Positions 16,498 to 24,671 are shown, counted from the first letter of the stretch. The stretch: DNA of 36,138 bases from Solibacteraceae bacterium (GCA_021324015.1 JAJPJX010000055.1:1-36138); one strand, 5' to 3'. Notes: generated from the letters alone by a model not told the origin. Numbers and translations are program-made.

Positions 16498-17649
16498 TCA
16501 GTTAGCGCGAGTAACATTGCGCGCCAGGCGCAAACCATTCCATTGGTAGCGCCGATCGGAGCGCTCACTGTGACGCAACGCAGCGTTTAGGTATTCCGCG
16601 GAATCCGCGAAGCCGCCGCCGCGCAGGATGCGTTTGCCGGCGGCCGTTACGGAGTTCCGGCCATCGTTCGCGAAGGGGTACGGCCGGTCCAGGCTGGAGC
16701 ACCACTCCCACACGTTGCCGAACAGGTCGAAGACCCCCAAACGATTGGGTTGTTTGGTGCCCACAGGGCGGGGGGCGAAGGCGTCTGCCTCCTGGAAGTC
16801 GCCGCCGGCGCCCGGCCGCCGGGCGCTGTTGGCGCGGTACCACGCCTGGGCTTCCAGGTTGCCCGAACCCGCGCGCGCGGCATACTCCCATTCGGCCTCG
16901 GTCGGCAGGCGGAATCCGGCGCCGCTCACACGTTCGTTGAGTTGGCTGAGGAAAGCCTGGCAATCCTCCCAGGAGACCTGTTCCACGGGCATGCGGCGGG
17001 CATCGGGAAATTCCGGTCCCTGGTGGAGGCTGGGATTGGCGCCCATCACGGCTTCCCACTGCGCCTGGGTGACCTCGGTTTTACCCAGGTAGAAAGCTTC
17101 CACGTGCACGGTGTGTACCGGGCTGGACGCCGGCCAACGCTCGGAGCCCATGTCGAACTGGCCGGCCGGGATCAGCACCATCTCGATACCCAGGTCCGCG
17201 ACACGGAAATCCGGGGGTGGAGCCGGGGGCGCGGGGCGCTTCGCGGATCGGGATGCGCCGGCGGGAGGCGGCTCCTGGGGCGGGGGCGCGGCGGGATTCA
17301 GCAACGCATGAACATGGTGACACTTCTGGCACTCTCCCGCGGCGGAGGTTTTGGGACACTGGGGCGCGTGGCATCCGGCGCACAGGGACGCGATTTCGGC
17401 GCCGCGCGGCAACCGATCGGGCTTTACGCCATTGCGCTCGTCGGCCACGTGGCCCCGGCTGGGACCATGGCAGCCCTGGCAGTCCGGATGACCTTTCTTC
17501 CCGTGGCCGGAGATCCCCCATTCCAGCACCGAGACGACGTGACAGCGGGCGCAAACACCGGCCTGCCGGAACTGCTCCTGGCTCCGGTCCGGCTGGGCGG
17601 CAACGGCCAGCGGAACCAGCACCAGGAGCGCCGTCCTCAGCCGCGCCAC
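16498..17649 (-). CDS. Exported tetraheme cytochrome c fused to an FGE/SUMF1-fold domain
   Basis: The 383-residue protein starts at GTG 17649, supported by GGAGGAG just upstream, and begins with a signal peptide (MARLRTALLVLVPLAVAAQ). Four c-type heme motifs follow: C33-x2-CH37, C57-x2-CH61, C90-x2-CH94 and C107-x2-CH111. A Pro/Ala linker (118-147) leads to an FGE-sulfatase/SUMF1 domain (about 153-383) with MVLIPAGQFDMGS, FRLPTEAEWEYAARAG, NVWEWC and RILRGGGFADS. The copper-binding Cys pair of true formylglycine-generating enzymes is not evident, so enzymatic activity is doubtful. I infer a periplasmic electron-transfer protein with a ligand-binding FGE fold. It overlaps the aldo/keto reductase gene by 13 bp, so the two are co-expressed. 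Confidence 0.8.
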   Translation of the reverse strand: MARLRTALLVLVPLAVAAQPDRSQEQFRQAGVCARCHVVSVLEWGISGHGKKGHPDCQGCHGPSRGHVADERNGVKPDRLPRGAEIASLCAGCHAPQCPKTSAAGECQKCHHVHALLNPAAPPPQEPPPAGASRSAKRPAPPAPPPDFRVADLGIEMVLIPAGQFDMGSERWPASSPVHTVHVEAFYLGKTEVTQAQWEAVMGANPSLHQGPEFPDARRMPVEQVSWEDCQAFLSQLNERVSGAGFRLPTEAEWEYAARAGSGNLEAQAWYRANSARRPGAGGDFQEADAFAPRPVGTKQPNRLGVFDLFGNVWEWCSSLDRPYPFANDGRNSVTAAGKRILRGGGFADSAEYLNAALRHSERSDRRYQWNGLRLARNVTRAN

Positions 17650-18734
17650 CGCTCCTCCAGCCAGCGGTAGTGCCTGGGCAGCCAGCCGGCGCCGCGCGTC
17701 CGGGCCCACCGGGCAGTCGAATTCAGCGCGGCATGTTCCTCGCGGCGCAGTTCCTCGCGACGCACGAGAGCCGCGTAATTGTCCTGGAGCAGGCTCTCAT
17801 CGAACATGCCGGTCAACGCGGTGGTCAGGAAGGGACGCGAGTATACGTACCGCAAGGCCGCCTGGCAAAGTGTCTCGTCCGGAAGGCGGTTCAGGCTGCG
17901 AGTCAACTCAGCCACCACCGCGGGTAGGATCGCGCGGTTGCGGGACTGATACAGCTCGATGCGCTCGTTTTCCGGCTTGGGACCGGAACGCGCGCGCGGG
18001 TCGAGCCGCACGATCGAGCCGGCGGCCAGCGGCTTCATCCCGATGAGCCCCACACCTTTTCCGATGGCCGCCGGAAGAAACTCGGCGTAGTCGGCCCGGG
18101 CATGGATAAAGTTGTACGGGAAGATGATGTAATCCAAGCCTTCCAGTTCGTAGAGCGCGCTAGTCATCATGCGCTCGCTGTGCGTGCTGATGCCGATGGC
18201 GCGCACCTTGCCAGCTTCTTTGGCTTTGCGCAGCACATCCCAGTCTTCCAGGATCTTGCCTTCCACCCGGGTGCCGTCCCCCACGTAGATGCGGTAGAGG
18301 TCCACGTAGCCGTACAGCTCGGCGGCGCGGTCGATGTTCTCGCCCACAAACATGGGGAACTGCCGGCAGACCGAGACCAGCACCTTGCTGCGGCGGGGCT
18401 TTACGAGGCGCGCGACCGGCTCCCACTGGCCTTCGCTCTCGTAGGTGTCGATCAGGTTGACGCCCAGATCCAGGGCACGCGCGGCCAGGCGGTCCCGGCG
18501 CGCCTGGCCTTCTTCGCTGAGAACGTTGCCGAACTGGACCTTGCGTTTGAAGGTAGGGTCCGTGTGCGACCCCAGCGAAAGGAGCGATACGTCCAGCCCG
18601 GTCTGGCCCAGGCGCCGGTAAGTCATGCCGCCGCGCTGGAACTCGCGGGGCGGCTCGGCGAGCGAGACAGTAGGAAGACAGGCAGTGCCGAGGCCGGCAG
18701 CCAGCAGGCCGCGCCGTGTGAGGCCAACCGTCAC
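17637..18734 (-). CDS. Tat-exported aldo/keto reductase family protein
   Basis: The 365-residue protein has a twin-arginine leader (LTRRGLLAAGLG, about 5-16) before an aldo/keto reductase barrel (YRRLGQTGLDVSLLSLG). Of the catalytic tetrad Asp-Tyr-Lys-His, D96 and Y98 (NLIDTYESEG) and K117 (RRSKVLV) are present. The His after the VDLYRIY strand is not: positions 150-151 read Y-V. KVRAIGISTHS and the C-terminal cofactor segment remain. Tat export would allow folding with NADP in the cytoplasm. GTG 18734 is preceded by a strong ribosome-binding site. It overlaps the tetraheme/FGE gene, suggesting a shared extracytoplasmic redox role (inference). Confidence 0.85.
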   Translation of the reverse strand: MTVGLTRRGLLAAGLGTACLPTVSLAEPPREFQRGGMTYRRLGQTGLDVSLLSLGSHTDPTFKRKVQFGNVLSEEGQARRDRLAARALDLGVNLIDTYESEGQWEPVARLVKPRRSKVLVSVCRQFPMFVGENIDRAAELYGYVDLYRIYVGDGTRVEGKILEDWDVLRKAKEAGKVRAIGISTHSERMMTSALYELEGLDYIIFPYNFIHARADYAEFLPAAIGKGVGLIGMKPLAAGSIVRLDPRARSGPKPENERIELYQSRNRAILPAVVAELTRSLNRLPDETLCQAALRYVYSRPFLTTALTGMFDESLLQDNYAALVRREELRREEHAALNSTARWARTRGAGWLPRHYRWLEERWRG

Positions 18735-18737
18735 GAA

Positions 18738-18746
18738 TCACCTCCC
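18738..18746 (-). promoter_or_regulatory. Strong Shine-Dalgarno fixing the aldo/keto reductase GTG start
   Basis: On the minus strand GGGAGGTGA lies before the GTG at 18734, with GGAGG ending 6 nt before it. This settles the non-ATG start and contrasts with nearby genes that have no visible site. Confidence 0.7.
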
Positions 18747-18787
18747 GGCTGTTTCCGAGAAACAGCGCTTCTACATAATACGAAATG

Positions 18788-19318
18788 CTAGCACGCCGCC
18801 GTGAAGAAGCTAAGCGCGTTGTCGCCCTGCCGTAGCAGCCGTGTGCGCCGTAGCGGGCTGAATTCCGCGGCCAAGGGGAAACGCGCGGCATGCTGCACGA
18901 TCACCAGCGCCGGCGGCCGGCCAGCCAGGGCTTCCAGTGCCGCGGCGTATTCGCCTTCCAGGTCATAAGGCGGGTCCAGGAAGACCATGTCGGCGGGGTA
19001 GAGCGCCAGATTGGCGATCACCGGACCCGGCACCACGTCAGACCTGCCGGCCAGTTCGAGCGCCGCCAGGTTGCCTCGGATCACCTCCAGCGCGGCGCGG
19101 TTCTTCTCCAGGAAAATGGCGCGAGCCGCCCCCCGGCTCAGCGCCTCGATGCCCACCGCTCCGGTGCCCGCATAGGCGTCCAAAAAGGTGGCGCCCGGAA
19201 TGCGCGGCGCCAGGATGTCAAAGAGCGTCTCCCGCAGCCGGTCCGGCGTGGGACGGGTGGCCAGCCCCGGCAGGGACTTCAAACGGCGCGAGCGGAATTC
19301 GCCGGCGATCACCCGCAT
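18788..19318 (-). CDS. rsmD: 16S rRNA (guanine966-N2)-methyltransferase RsmD
   Basis: The 176-residue SAM-dependent methyltransferase modifies G966 of 16S rRNA. It shows the family N-terminus MRVIAGEFRSRRL, the RPTPDRLRETLFDIL segment, the SAM motif FLDAYAGTGAVGIEALSRGA (45-64) and the catalytic DPPY at 115-118. Length and order match the family. ATG 19318 is chosen because it coincides with the N-terminal motif and overlaps the recG stop (TGATG). The longer open frame upstream is recG read in another frame. Confidence 0.93.
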   Translation of the reverse strand: MRVIAGEFRSRRLKSLPGLATRPTPDRLRETLFDILAPRIPGATFLDAYAGTGAVGIEALSRGAARAIFLEKNRAALEVIRGNLAALELAGRSDVVPGPVIANLALYPADMVFLDPPYDLEGEYAAALEALAGRPPALVIVQHAARFPLAAEFSPLRRTRLLRQGDNALSFFTAAC

Positions 19319-21417
19319 CAGCCCACCGTCACCAGCCCATAGCGGCGCTGCCAGTGATCCCGGATGAATGCGACCACGCGACGCAATTCTTCCTCCGATG
19401 GCGGATGCGCCACCAGGTCCGTGGCCTCCCGCCGCGCAATCTCCAGGACCTCCTGGTCGCGCAGAATATTCGCCACCCGCAGCGAGGGAAGCCCGGACTG
19501 CCGGGTGCCAAAGAACTCGCCTGGGCCGCGCAGTTTCAGGTCCATCTCGGCGATGTAAAAGCCGTCGGTAGAATCCCGGAGAGCCCGGATGCGCTCGCGG
19601 GCCGCCTGTCCCAGTTTCTCCGTCACCAGGATGCAATAGCTCTGTTCTGCCCCGCGTCCTACGCGCCCGCGGAGCTGGTGCAACTGGGCCAGCCCGAAAC
19701 GTTCGGCCTGCTCGATGACCATGACCGTGGCGTTAGGCACATCCACGCCCACCTCGATCACCGTGGTGGAGACCAGAATTTTCAGATCGCCGCGCTTGAA
19801 GTGTTCCATCACGGCTTCTTTTTCGTCGGAGGGTAAACGGCCGTGCAGCAGGCCCACCGGGATCTCCGGGAAGACCTCGCGGGAGAGATGCGCGTGCATT
19901 TTCTCGGCTGCCTTCATGGCCTGCGTCTCGGACTCTTCGATGACGGGATAGACGACGTAGGCCTGGCGGCCGGCTTCGATCTGTTTTTTGAGGAAACTGT
20001 AGACCCGCTCCACCTGGTCGGCGGTCACATGCCGGGTGATGATGGCCTTGCGGCCGGGTGGAAGCTCGTTGATCACGGAGACCTCCAGGTCGCCGTAAAG
20101 AGTGAGCGCCAGGGTGCGCGGGATGGGGGTGGCGGTCATCACCAGCATGTCCGGATGCAGGCCCTTTTGTAGCAGCTCAAGCCGCTGCATCACGCCGAAG
20201 CGATGTTGCTCATCGACGATCGCCAGGCCCAGGCGCTTGAACTCCACATCCTTTTCCAGCAGCGCGTGCGTGCCGATGGCAACATGCGCCAGACCTTCGG
20301 CCAGCAGCTTCTTCAACTGCCCTTTTTCGCGGCTGGTGAACGAGCCTGTGAGCAGCACCAGGACATAGCCCAGTTTGCCCAGGAGCTGTTTGAAATAGAA
20401 GTAGTGCTGCGCGGCCAGGATCTCGGTGGGCGCCAGCACGGCCACCTGGTAGCCGTTTTCGATGGCGATGATGGCGGCTTCGGCGGCGACGATTGTTTTG
20501 CCGCTGCCCACGTCGCCTTGCAGCAGCCGGTTCATCGGGTGCGGCTCGGCCATGTCGTCCGCGATCTCTTTCAGCACCTTCTTCTGCGCGCCCGTGGGCT
20601 TGAAGGGCAGCATGGCTTTGATCTGCTCGCGCACGCGCTCGTGCAGTTGGAAGCCTATGCCCGGCAGCGTGCGCGCCTTGCTGCGTTTCAGCGCCAGGCC
20701 GCATTCCAGCCAGAAGAACTCCTCGAAGATCATGCGGAACTGCGCCGGCGAGCGGAAATTGTTCAGCAGGCGCAGATCCGATTCCGGGGGGGGGAAATGC
20801 ACCTCACGGATGGCCGTCCAGCGGTCCGGCAGCTTCAGCCGCCGCCGCAGGTCCGCCGGCAGTTCGTCCGCGAGCGGTGCCAGGGAATCGAGCACTCGGT
20901 GCGCAAGCACTCGCAGCGCGCGTGTGTTGATTTTGGAAACGGCTTCGTAGATGGGCACGACGCGGCCCACGTGCAGCGCCGAGTCGGCGTCTTCGTCTTC
21001 TCCCGAGAGTAGTTCATACTCAGGGTGGAGCATGGTGAGTTGGCCGGCATAGCTGTCAAATTCCACCTTGCCATAGAGCGCCACTTTCATCCCCGGCGCC
21101 AGCACCTTTTCCAGGTAGGCGCCGTGAAACCATTTGCCCACCAGGATGGCGCGCGAGGCGTCGGTAAAAGAGGCCTCGAACAGCCCCAGGTTGCGCCTCC
21201 GAAAACCGGCAATCCGGGCCGCGCGCACCTCCGCGATGACCGTGGCCATTTCGCCCGGCGCCAGTTGGCCGATGACTTTCAGGTTGCTGCGGTCTTCGTA
21301 GCGGAATGGAACATAGCTGAGCAGGTCCTCCACCGTGAGCAGACCCTTGGCCTCGAACATGGCGCCTCGGGCGGGACCAACTCCTTTGACGTAGGTAAGC
21401 GGGGTGGTGAGATCCAT
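19318..21417 (-). CDS. recG: ATP-dependent DNA helicase RecG
   Basis: The 699-residue superfamily 2 helicase reverses stalled replication forks and processes branched DNA. The N-terminal wedge/OB domain (about 1-240) begins LTTPLTYVKGVGPARG. Walker A is GDVGSGKT (301-308) and the DEQH box is VDEQHRFG (401-408). The motifs VMTATPIPRTLALTLYGDL, VGLLHGRLPSDEKEAVM and LHQLRGRVGRG follow, then the TRG-type C-terminus FFGTRQSGLPSLRVA. ATG 21417 is preferred over the frame's 21447 because MDLTTPLTYV matches family starts. It is divergent from the Gfo/Idh gene (40 bp between starts) and is overlapped by rsmD at its stop. Confidence 0.95.
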   Translation of the reverse strand: MDLTTPLTYVKGVGPARGAMFEAKGLLTVEDLLSYVPFRYEDRSNLKVIGQLAPGEMATVIAEVRAARIAGFRRRNLGLFEASFTDASRAILVGKWFHGAYLEKVLAPGMKVALYGKVEFDSYAGQLTMLHPEYELLSGEDEDADSALHVGRVVPIYEAVSKINTRALRVLAHRVLDSLAPLADELPADLRRRLKLPDRWTAIREVHFPPPESDLRLLNNFRSPAQFRMIFEEFFWLECGLALKRSKARTLPGIGFQLHERVREQIKAMLPFKPTGAQKKVLKEIADDMAEPHPMNRLLQGDVGSGKTIVAAEAAIIAIENGYQVAVLAPTEILAAQHYFYFKQLLGKLGYVLVLLTGSFTSREKGQLKKLLAEGLAHVAIGTHALLEKDVEFKRLGLAIVDEQHRFGVMQRLELLQKGLHPDMLVMTATPIPRTLALTLYGDLEVSVINELPPGRKAIITRHVTADQVERVYSFLKKQIEAGRQAYVVYPVIEESETQAMKAAEKMHAHLSREVFPEIPVGLLHGRLPSDEKEAVMEHFKRGDLKILVSTTVIEVGVDVPNATVMVIEQAERFGLAQLHQLRGRVGRGAEQSYCILVTEKLGQAARERIRALRDSTDGFYIAEMDLKLRGPGEFFGTRQSGLPSLRVANILRDQEVLEIARREATDLVAHPPSEEELRRVVAFIRDHWQRRYGLVTVG

Positions 21418-21453
21418 GCGGCGCCGCGGGAAACAGGCGTACCCCACTCAGTG

Positions 21454-21459
21454 TACAAT
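21454..21459 (+). promoter_or_regulatory. -10-like TACAAT overlapping the Gfo/Idh gene start
   Basis: TACAAT overlaps the annotated ATG 21458. If it is the true -10, transcription would begin near GTG 21467, an in-frame start 7 nt after the hexamer, making a leaderless shorter form possible. No Shine-Dalgarno is seen. Confidence 0.3.
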
Positions 21460-22402
21460 GCCCAAAGTGAAACCGATCGCCATCTTTCTGCTCCCGGTGG
21501 CCCTGGCCGCCGCCGCCGATCTCCGGCTGGGGATCATCGGTACGGATACGTCGCACGTCATTGCGTTCACCAAGATTCTGAATGACGACACCTCGCCGGA
21601 TCACGTGCCGGGCGGGAAAGTCGTGGCCGCGTACAAAGGCGGAAGCAAGGACCTTCCGGACAGCTATAACCGCGTGGACAAGTACGCCCAGGAACTGCGC
21701 AGCAAATGGAACGTGGAGTTCGAGCCGGATATTCCCACGCTGTGCAAGAAAGTGGACGCCGTGCTGCTCGAGAGCCTGGACGGGCGTGTGCACCTGGAAC
21801 AGGCCCGGCCGGTGATTGCCGCGCACAAGCCGCTGTTCATCGACAAGCCGCTGGCTGCCACGCTGGAAGACGCGCGCGAGATCGCGCGCCTGGCCAAGGA
21901 AGCCGGTGTGCCCTGGTTCAGTTCCTCCAGCCTGCGGTTCGGCGAGATCGGCACCACCATGAAGTTCCGCGACACGACCGGCGCGAGCACCTGGGGCCCC
22001 GGCCCGCTCGAGGAGCACCACCCGCTCGAACTCGCGTGGTATGCCATTCACCCCATCGAACTGCTCTACACGCTGATGGGACCGGGATGTGAAGAAGTGT
22101 CCCGCACTTACACTCCAGGTGCGGACTTCCTGGTCGGCCGGTGGAAGGACGGGCGCATAGGCACGGTGCGCGCCATCCGGCCCTATAGCGGCTACGGCGC
22201 CGTGGTCTATCGGCCCAAGGAGATCGTCCAGAGCAATCCCAAGTCCGTCGAGGGTTACCGGCCGCTGCTGGTCGAAATCATGAAATTTTTCGATAGCCGC
22301 CAGCCCCCGGTCCCCAACGACGAGACGCTGGAGATGTTCGCCTTCATGGACGCTGCGCAGCGCAGCAAGGCAGAAGGCGGCAGGCCCGTACGCCTGCGAT
22401 AA
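21458..22402 (+). CDS. Gfo/Idh/MocA family oxidoreductase with N-terminal signal-like segment
   Basis: A 314-residue protein. A hydrophobic leader (KPIAIFLLPVALAAAADL) precedes a Rossmann-like start, LGIIGTDTSHVIAF. The usual GxGxxG is replaced by G-I-I-G-T-D, so NAD(P) binding may be altered. The family DKP motif is at 129-131 (FIDKPLAATLEDARE), and a Gfo/Idh C-terminal domain follows. These proteins oxidise or epimerise sugars and cyclitols; no substrate can be named. The leader looks Sec-type without twin arginines, which is odd for a nucleotide-dependent enzyme. It could instead be a membrane anchor or absent if translation starts at GTG 21467. Confidence 0.75.
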   Translation: MPKVKPIAIFLLPVALAAAADLRLGIIGTDTSHVIAFTKILNDDTSPDHVPGGKVVAAYKGGSKDLPDSYNRVDKYAQELRSKWNVEFEPDIPTLCKKVDAVLLESLDGRVHLEQARPVIAAHKPLFIDKPLAATLEDAREIARLAKEAGVPWFSSSSLRFGEIGTTMKFRDTTGASTWGPGPLEEHHPLELAWYAIHPIELLYTLMGPGCEEVSRTYTPGADFLVGRWKDGRIGTVRAIRPYSGYGAVVYRPKEIVQSNPKSVEGYRPLLVEIMKFFDSRQPPVPNDETLEMFAFMDAAQRSKAEGGRPVRLR

Positions 22403-22403
22403 T
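22398..22403 (+). promoter_or_regulatory. Extended -10-like element (TGCGATAAT) before fabI
   Basis: TGC-GATAAT (hexamer 22398-22403) overlaps the stop of the preceding gene, and 8 nt separate it from ATG 22412. The spacing matches other candidate leaderless starts in this window, so fabI may have its own promoter besides read-through. Confidence 0.4.
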
Positions 22404-22411
22404 GAGAGTTC

Positions 22412-23182
22412 ATGTCCAATCTGCTGGAGGGCAAGACTGCCCTCATCCTGGGAATCGCCAATAAGTGGAGTCTGGCCTACGCCATTGCGCAAGCCTTCGC
22501 ACGGGAAGGGGCTTCGCTGGTGCTCACTTACCTGGGAGAGCGCCAGAAAGAAGCCATCGATCAGCTTGCCGACGGCCTCAATGCAATCCGCACGCTTCCC
22601 TGTGATGTGACCAGAGACGAAGATCTGGATAACCTGGGAAAGAGCCTGCACGAGCTGGGGCGGCCGCTGGGAGTCGTGGTGCACAGCCTGGCGTTCGCCA
22701 ACCGCGAGGACCTGGGGCGGCCCTACCTGGAGACGCCGCGCTCCGGGTTCCACCTGGCCCACGACGTGAGCGCCTATTCGCTGGTGGCGGTGGCGCGCGC
22801 CAGTGCGCCGCTGATGAAGTCCGGGGGATCCCTCATGACGTTGACCTATCTCGGCTCCACGCGCGTGGTGCCGAACTATAACGTCATGGGCGTGGCTAAG
22901 GCATCGCTGGAAGCCTCCGTGCGCTACCTCGCTTATGATCTGGGCCCAAGGAACATCCGCGTTAACGCCATTTCGGCCGGACCGGTCAAGACCGTGTCCG
23001 CCCGCGGGGTGAAGGATTTTTCTACGATCCTGGACGTGGTTGCGCAGCACTCACCCTTGCGGCGCAACACAGATCCCGCCGAGGTGGCCGACGCGGCCGT
23101 GTTCCTGGCCAGCGACCTGGGCCGCGGCGTCACCGGCAACGTTCTCTTCGTGGACGCCGGCATGCAGATTATGGGCCTATGA
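22412..23182 (+). CDS. fabI: Enoyl-[acyl-carrier-protein] reductase (NADH) FabI
   Basis: The 256-residue short-chain dehydrogenase catalyses the last reductive step of each fatty-acid elongation cycle, using NADH to reduce trans-2-enoyl-ACP. The modified cofactor loop GIANKWSLAYAIA (14-26) and the catalytic set Y146, Y156 and K163 (TLTYLGS, PNYNVMGVAKA) agree with E. coli numbering. The motifs RVNAISAGPVKT and GNVLFVDAGM complete the family pattern. It is the triclosan-target type of enoyl reductase. ATG 22412 follows the previous stop by 9 nt with only weak GAGAG pairing. The EgtD-like gene starts 13 nt after its stop. Confidence 0.95.
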   Translation: MSNLLEGKTALILGIANKWSLAYAIAQAFAREGASLVLTYLGERQKEAIDQLADGLNAIRTLPCDVTRDEDLDNLGKSLHELGRPLGVVVHSLAFANREDLGRPYLETPRSGFHLAHDVSAYSLVAVARASAPLMKSGGSLMTLTYLGSTRVVPNYNVMGVAKASLEASVRYLAYDLGPRNIRVNAISAGPVKTVSARGVKDFSTILDVVAQHSPLRRNTDPAEVADAAVFLASDLGRGVTGNVLFVDAGMQIMGL

Positions 23183-23195
23183 TGGGGACAGTGCG

Positions 23196-24116
23196 ATGAA
23201 GATCGAAGTGGTCCTGACCGAAAGCGAGATCGCCCAGGAATTCACTGAAGGGTTGGAGGCCCGCGATCTTCCGGAGAAGTGTTTCTACTGGTCTCCGCAA
23301 TCGGTGGATGCGTGGCTGGCGCTGGCCCGCGATCCCCTGTTCGACGGCCTGCGCCAGTTGTGGGCCACGCTTCCGGAGGCCGTCAAGCCCAGCCTGGAGC
23401 ACTTCGGCCAGGCCGCTCCAGTGGTGAGCTTCGGCGCGGGAGACGGCTCCAAGGACCGCCCGCTGCTGGATTTCCTGCGCGGCTCGGGCCGCGACCTGGA
23501 ATACTTTCCCGTGGACGCCAGCCAGTCGCTGCTGGAACTGGCCTGTGCCGCCGCCGAAGACGCGGACATGGAAACCTCCGGGATCAAGGCGGATATCTCC
23601 AGCCCCGTGCACTTGGTCTTCGCCTCAGACGCGGCCGAGTCGCCCAAGCTGTTTCTGATGTCCGGCAACAGCCTGGGTGGCTTCGACCCCCTGGAACAGA
23701 TCCGGCATCTGGCGAGTTGCCTGCAAGAGGGCGACCGCCTGATTCTGGACGCCGAGATGCATGGCGCCGATACCATCGCCCGCTATCAGCATCCCGCGCT
23801 GCAACGCTTCGCGCTGGCCCCGTTAGCCGGTGTCGGCATTTGCCGCGAGGATGGCGAACTGCGCTTCGAGCAGAAACTCGACGAGCGCCACCAAGGCCTT
23901 TTCCAGACGCGCCGGCACTTTCGCGCGGAACGGGATCTACCCTCGGTCGCTTCCGGCGTGGCCATCGCCAGGGGCGAGCGCATCGCCATGAACTTCCAGT
24001 ACACCTACACCCCGGAGGCCTTCCGCTGGCTGCTGAGCGAACGTGCAGGACTGAAGATCCTGCAGGAGATCTCGAGTTCTGACGGACGCTTCCGCGCGGC
24101 GGTGTGCGCCCGCTGA
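23196..24116 (+). CDS. EgtD-like SAM-dependent methyltransferase (PF10017 type), substrate unknown
   Basis: The 306-residue protein resembles histidine-specific methyltransferase EgtD. It has a SAM loop SFGAGDGSKDRPLLDFL (78-94), GNSLGGFDPL (157-166) and a C-terminal YTYTPEAFRWLL. In EgtD the His imidazole is read by Glu and Ser in an E-N-S-Y-K-Y motif. Here the equivalent stretch is N266-F-Q268-Y-T-Y, so both residues are replaced and histidine is unlikely to be the substrate. No egtB or egtE gene is present. The frame extends upstream into fabI, but ATG 23196 gives a coherent start (MKIEVVLTESEIAQEF). Placement 13 bp after fabI suggests co-transcription only. Confidence 0.75.
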   Translation: MKIEVVLTESEIAQEFTEGLEARDLPEKCFYWSPQSVDAWLALARDPLFDGLRQLWATLPEAVKPSLEHFGQAAPVVSFGAGDGSKDRPLLDFLRGSGRDLEYFPVDASQSLLELACAAAEDADMETSGIKADISSPVHLVFASDAAESPKLFLMSGNSLGGFDPLEQIRHLASCLQEGDRLILDAEMHGADTIARYQHPALQRFALAPLAGVGICREDGELRFEQKLDERHQGLFQTRRHFRAERDLPSVASGVAIARGERIAMNFQYTYTPEAFRWLLSERAGLKILQEISSSDGRFRAAVCAR

Positions 24117-24133
24117 GGCAGTGGGCTCGCGGC

Positions 24134-24658
24134 TTACTGGATTGGAGCTGCCGTGAGTTCGAGCTGCATCTGGTGCTTCGAGGTAGGGTCGTCGGAAGAG
24201 AAGACGATGGTTGGCTTCCGCAGCGGCACGATCACCGGCGCACTCCATCTGACCTGGCGAATGACGGGCTGAGAGGATTGAGGCTCGGGGGCTGGCGCGA
24301 CGCTGCTGAACTCCGCGCTCACACTCAAGGCCAACCGGCCCTGAATTTCTTTCGCGCCGATGCAGTCGATATTCGTGCCTACATCTACGTAAGTGTAGTT
24401 CATGTTGATCCCGGGCCCGGTCGGCGGCCTCGTCGGCACCGGCAGCTTCACGCCTGAGCGAATCGAAGTCTTCTCGTTCGTCGCAACCGTCATCGCGTAC
24501 GCGCGGGAGTTAATGGTCTTCCCGGAATCCAGCTCCTTGACGACGAAATCGAGATGGAAGAATTTCCGCTCCACGGCGGGCGCCGCCTGGGCCGGTTGAT
24601 TCTGGGCGAGGCATCCGGCAGCCGCCAGCAACGAAATCAGAAAGATGCGAGTCCACAT
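24134..24658 (-). CDS. Exported protein or lipoprotein of unknown function
   Basis: The 174-residue protein begins MWTRIFLISLLAAAGCLAQ, a signal peptide with a possible lipobox (AAGC). The mature part contains KFFHLDFVVKELDSGKTINS, an R-S-G-V-K-L-P-V segment and YTYVDVGTNIDC, a pattern reminiscent of beta-rich secretin-like repeats, but I cannot name a family. AAGGAG lies 9 nt before ATG 24658 and 3 nt before ATG 24664, so the former is preferred. It is the third gene of the minus-strand unit behind the sigma factor and anti-sigma-like genes, and may be a target or sensor of that system. Confidence 0.65.
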   Translation of the reverse strand: MWTRIFLISLLAAAGCLAQNQPAQAAPAVERKFFHLDFVVKELDSGKTINSRAYAMTVATNEKTSIRSGVKLPVPTRPPTGPGINMNYTYVDVGTNIDCIGAKEIQGRLALSVSAEFSSVAPAPEPQSSQPVIRQVRWSAPVIVPLRKPTIVFSSDDPTSKHQMQLELTAAPIQ

Positions 24659-24671
24659 TATCATCCACTCC

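Noticed and set aside
21056-23050. 664-codon minus-strand open frame
   Set aside because: Antisense of Gfo/Idh and fabI, ending in recG read in another frame.
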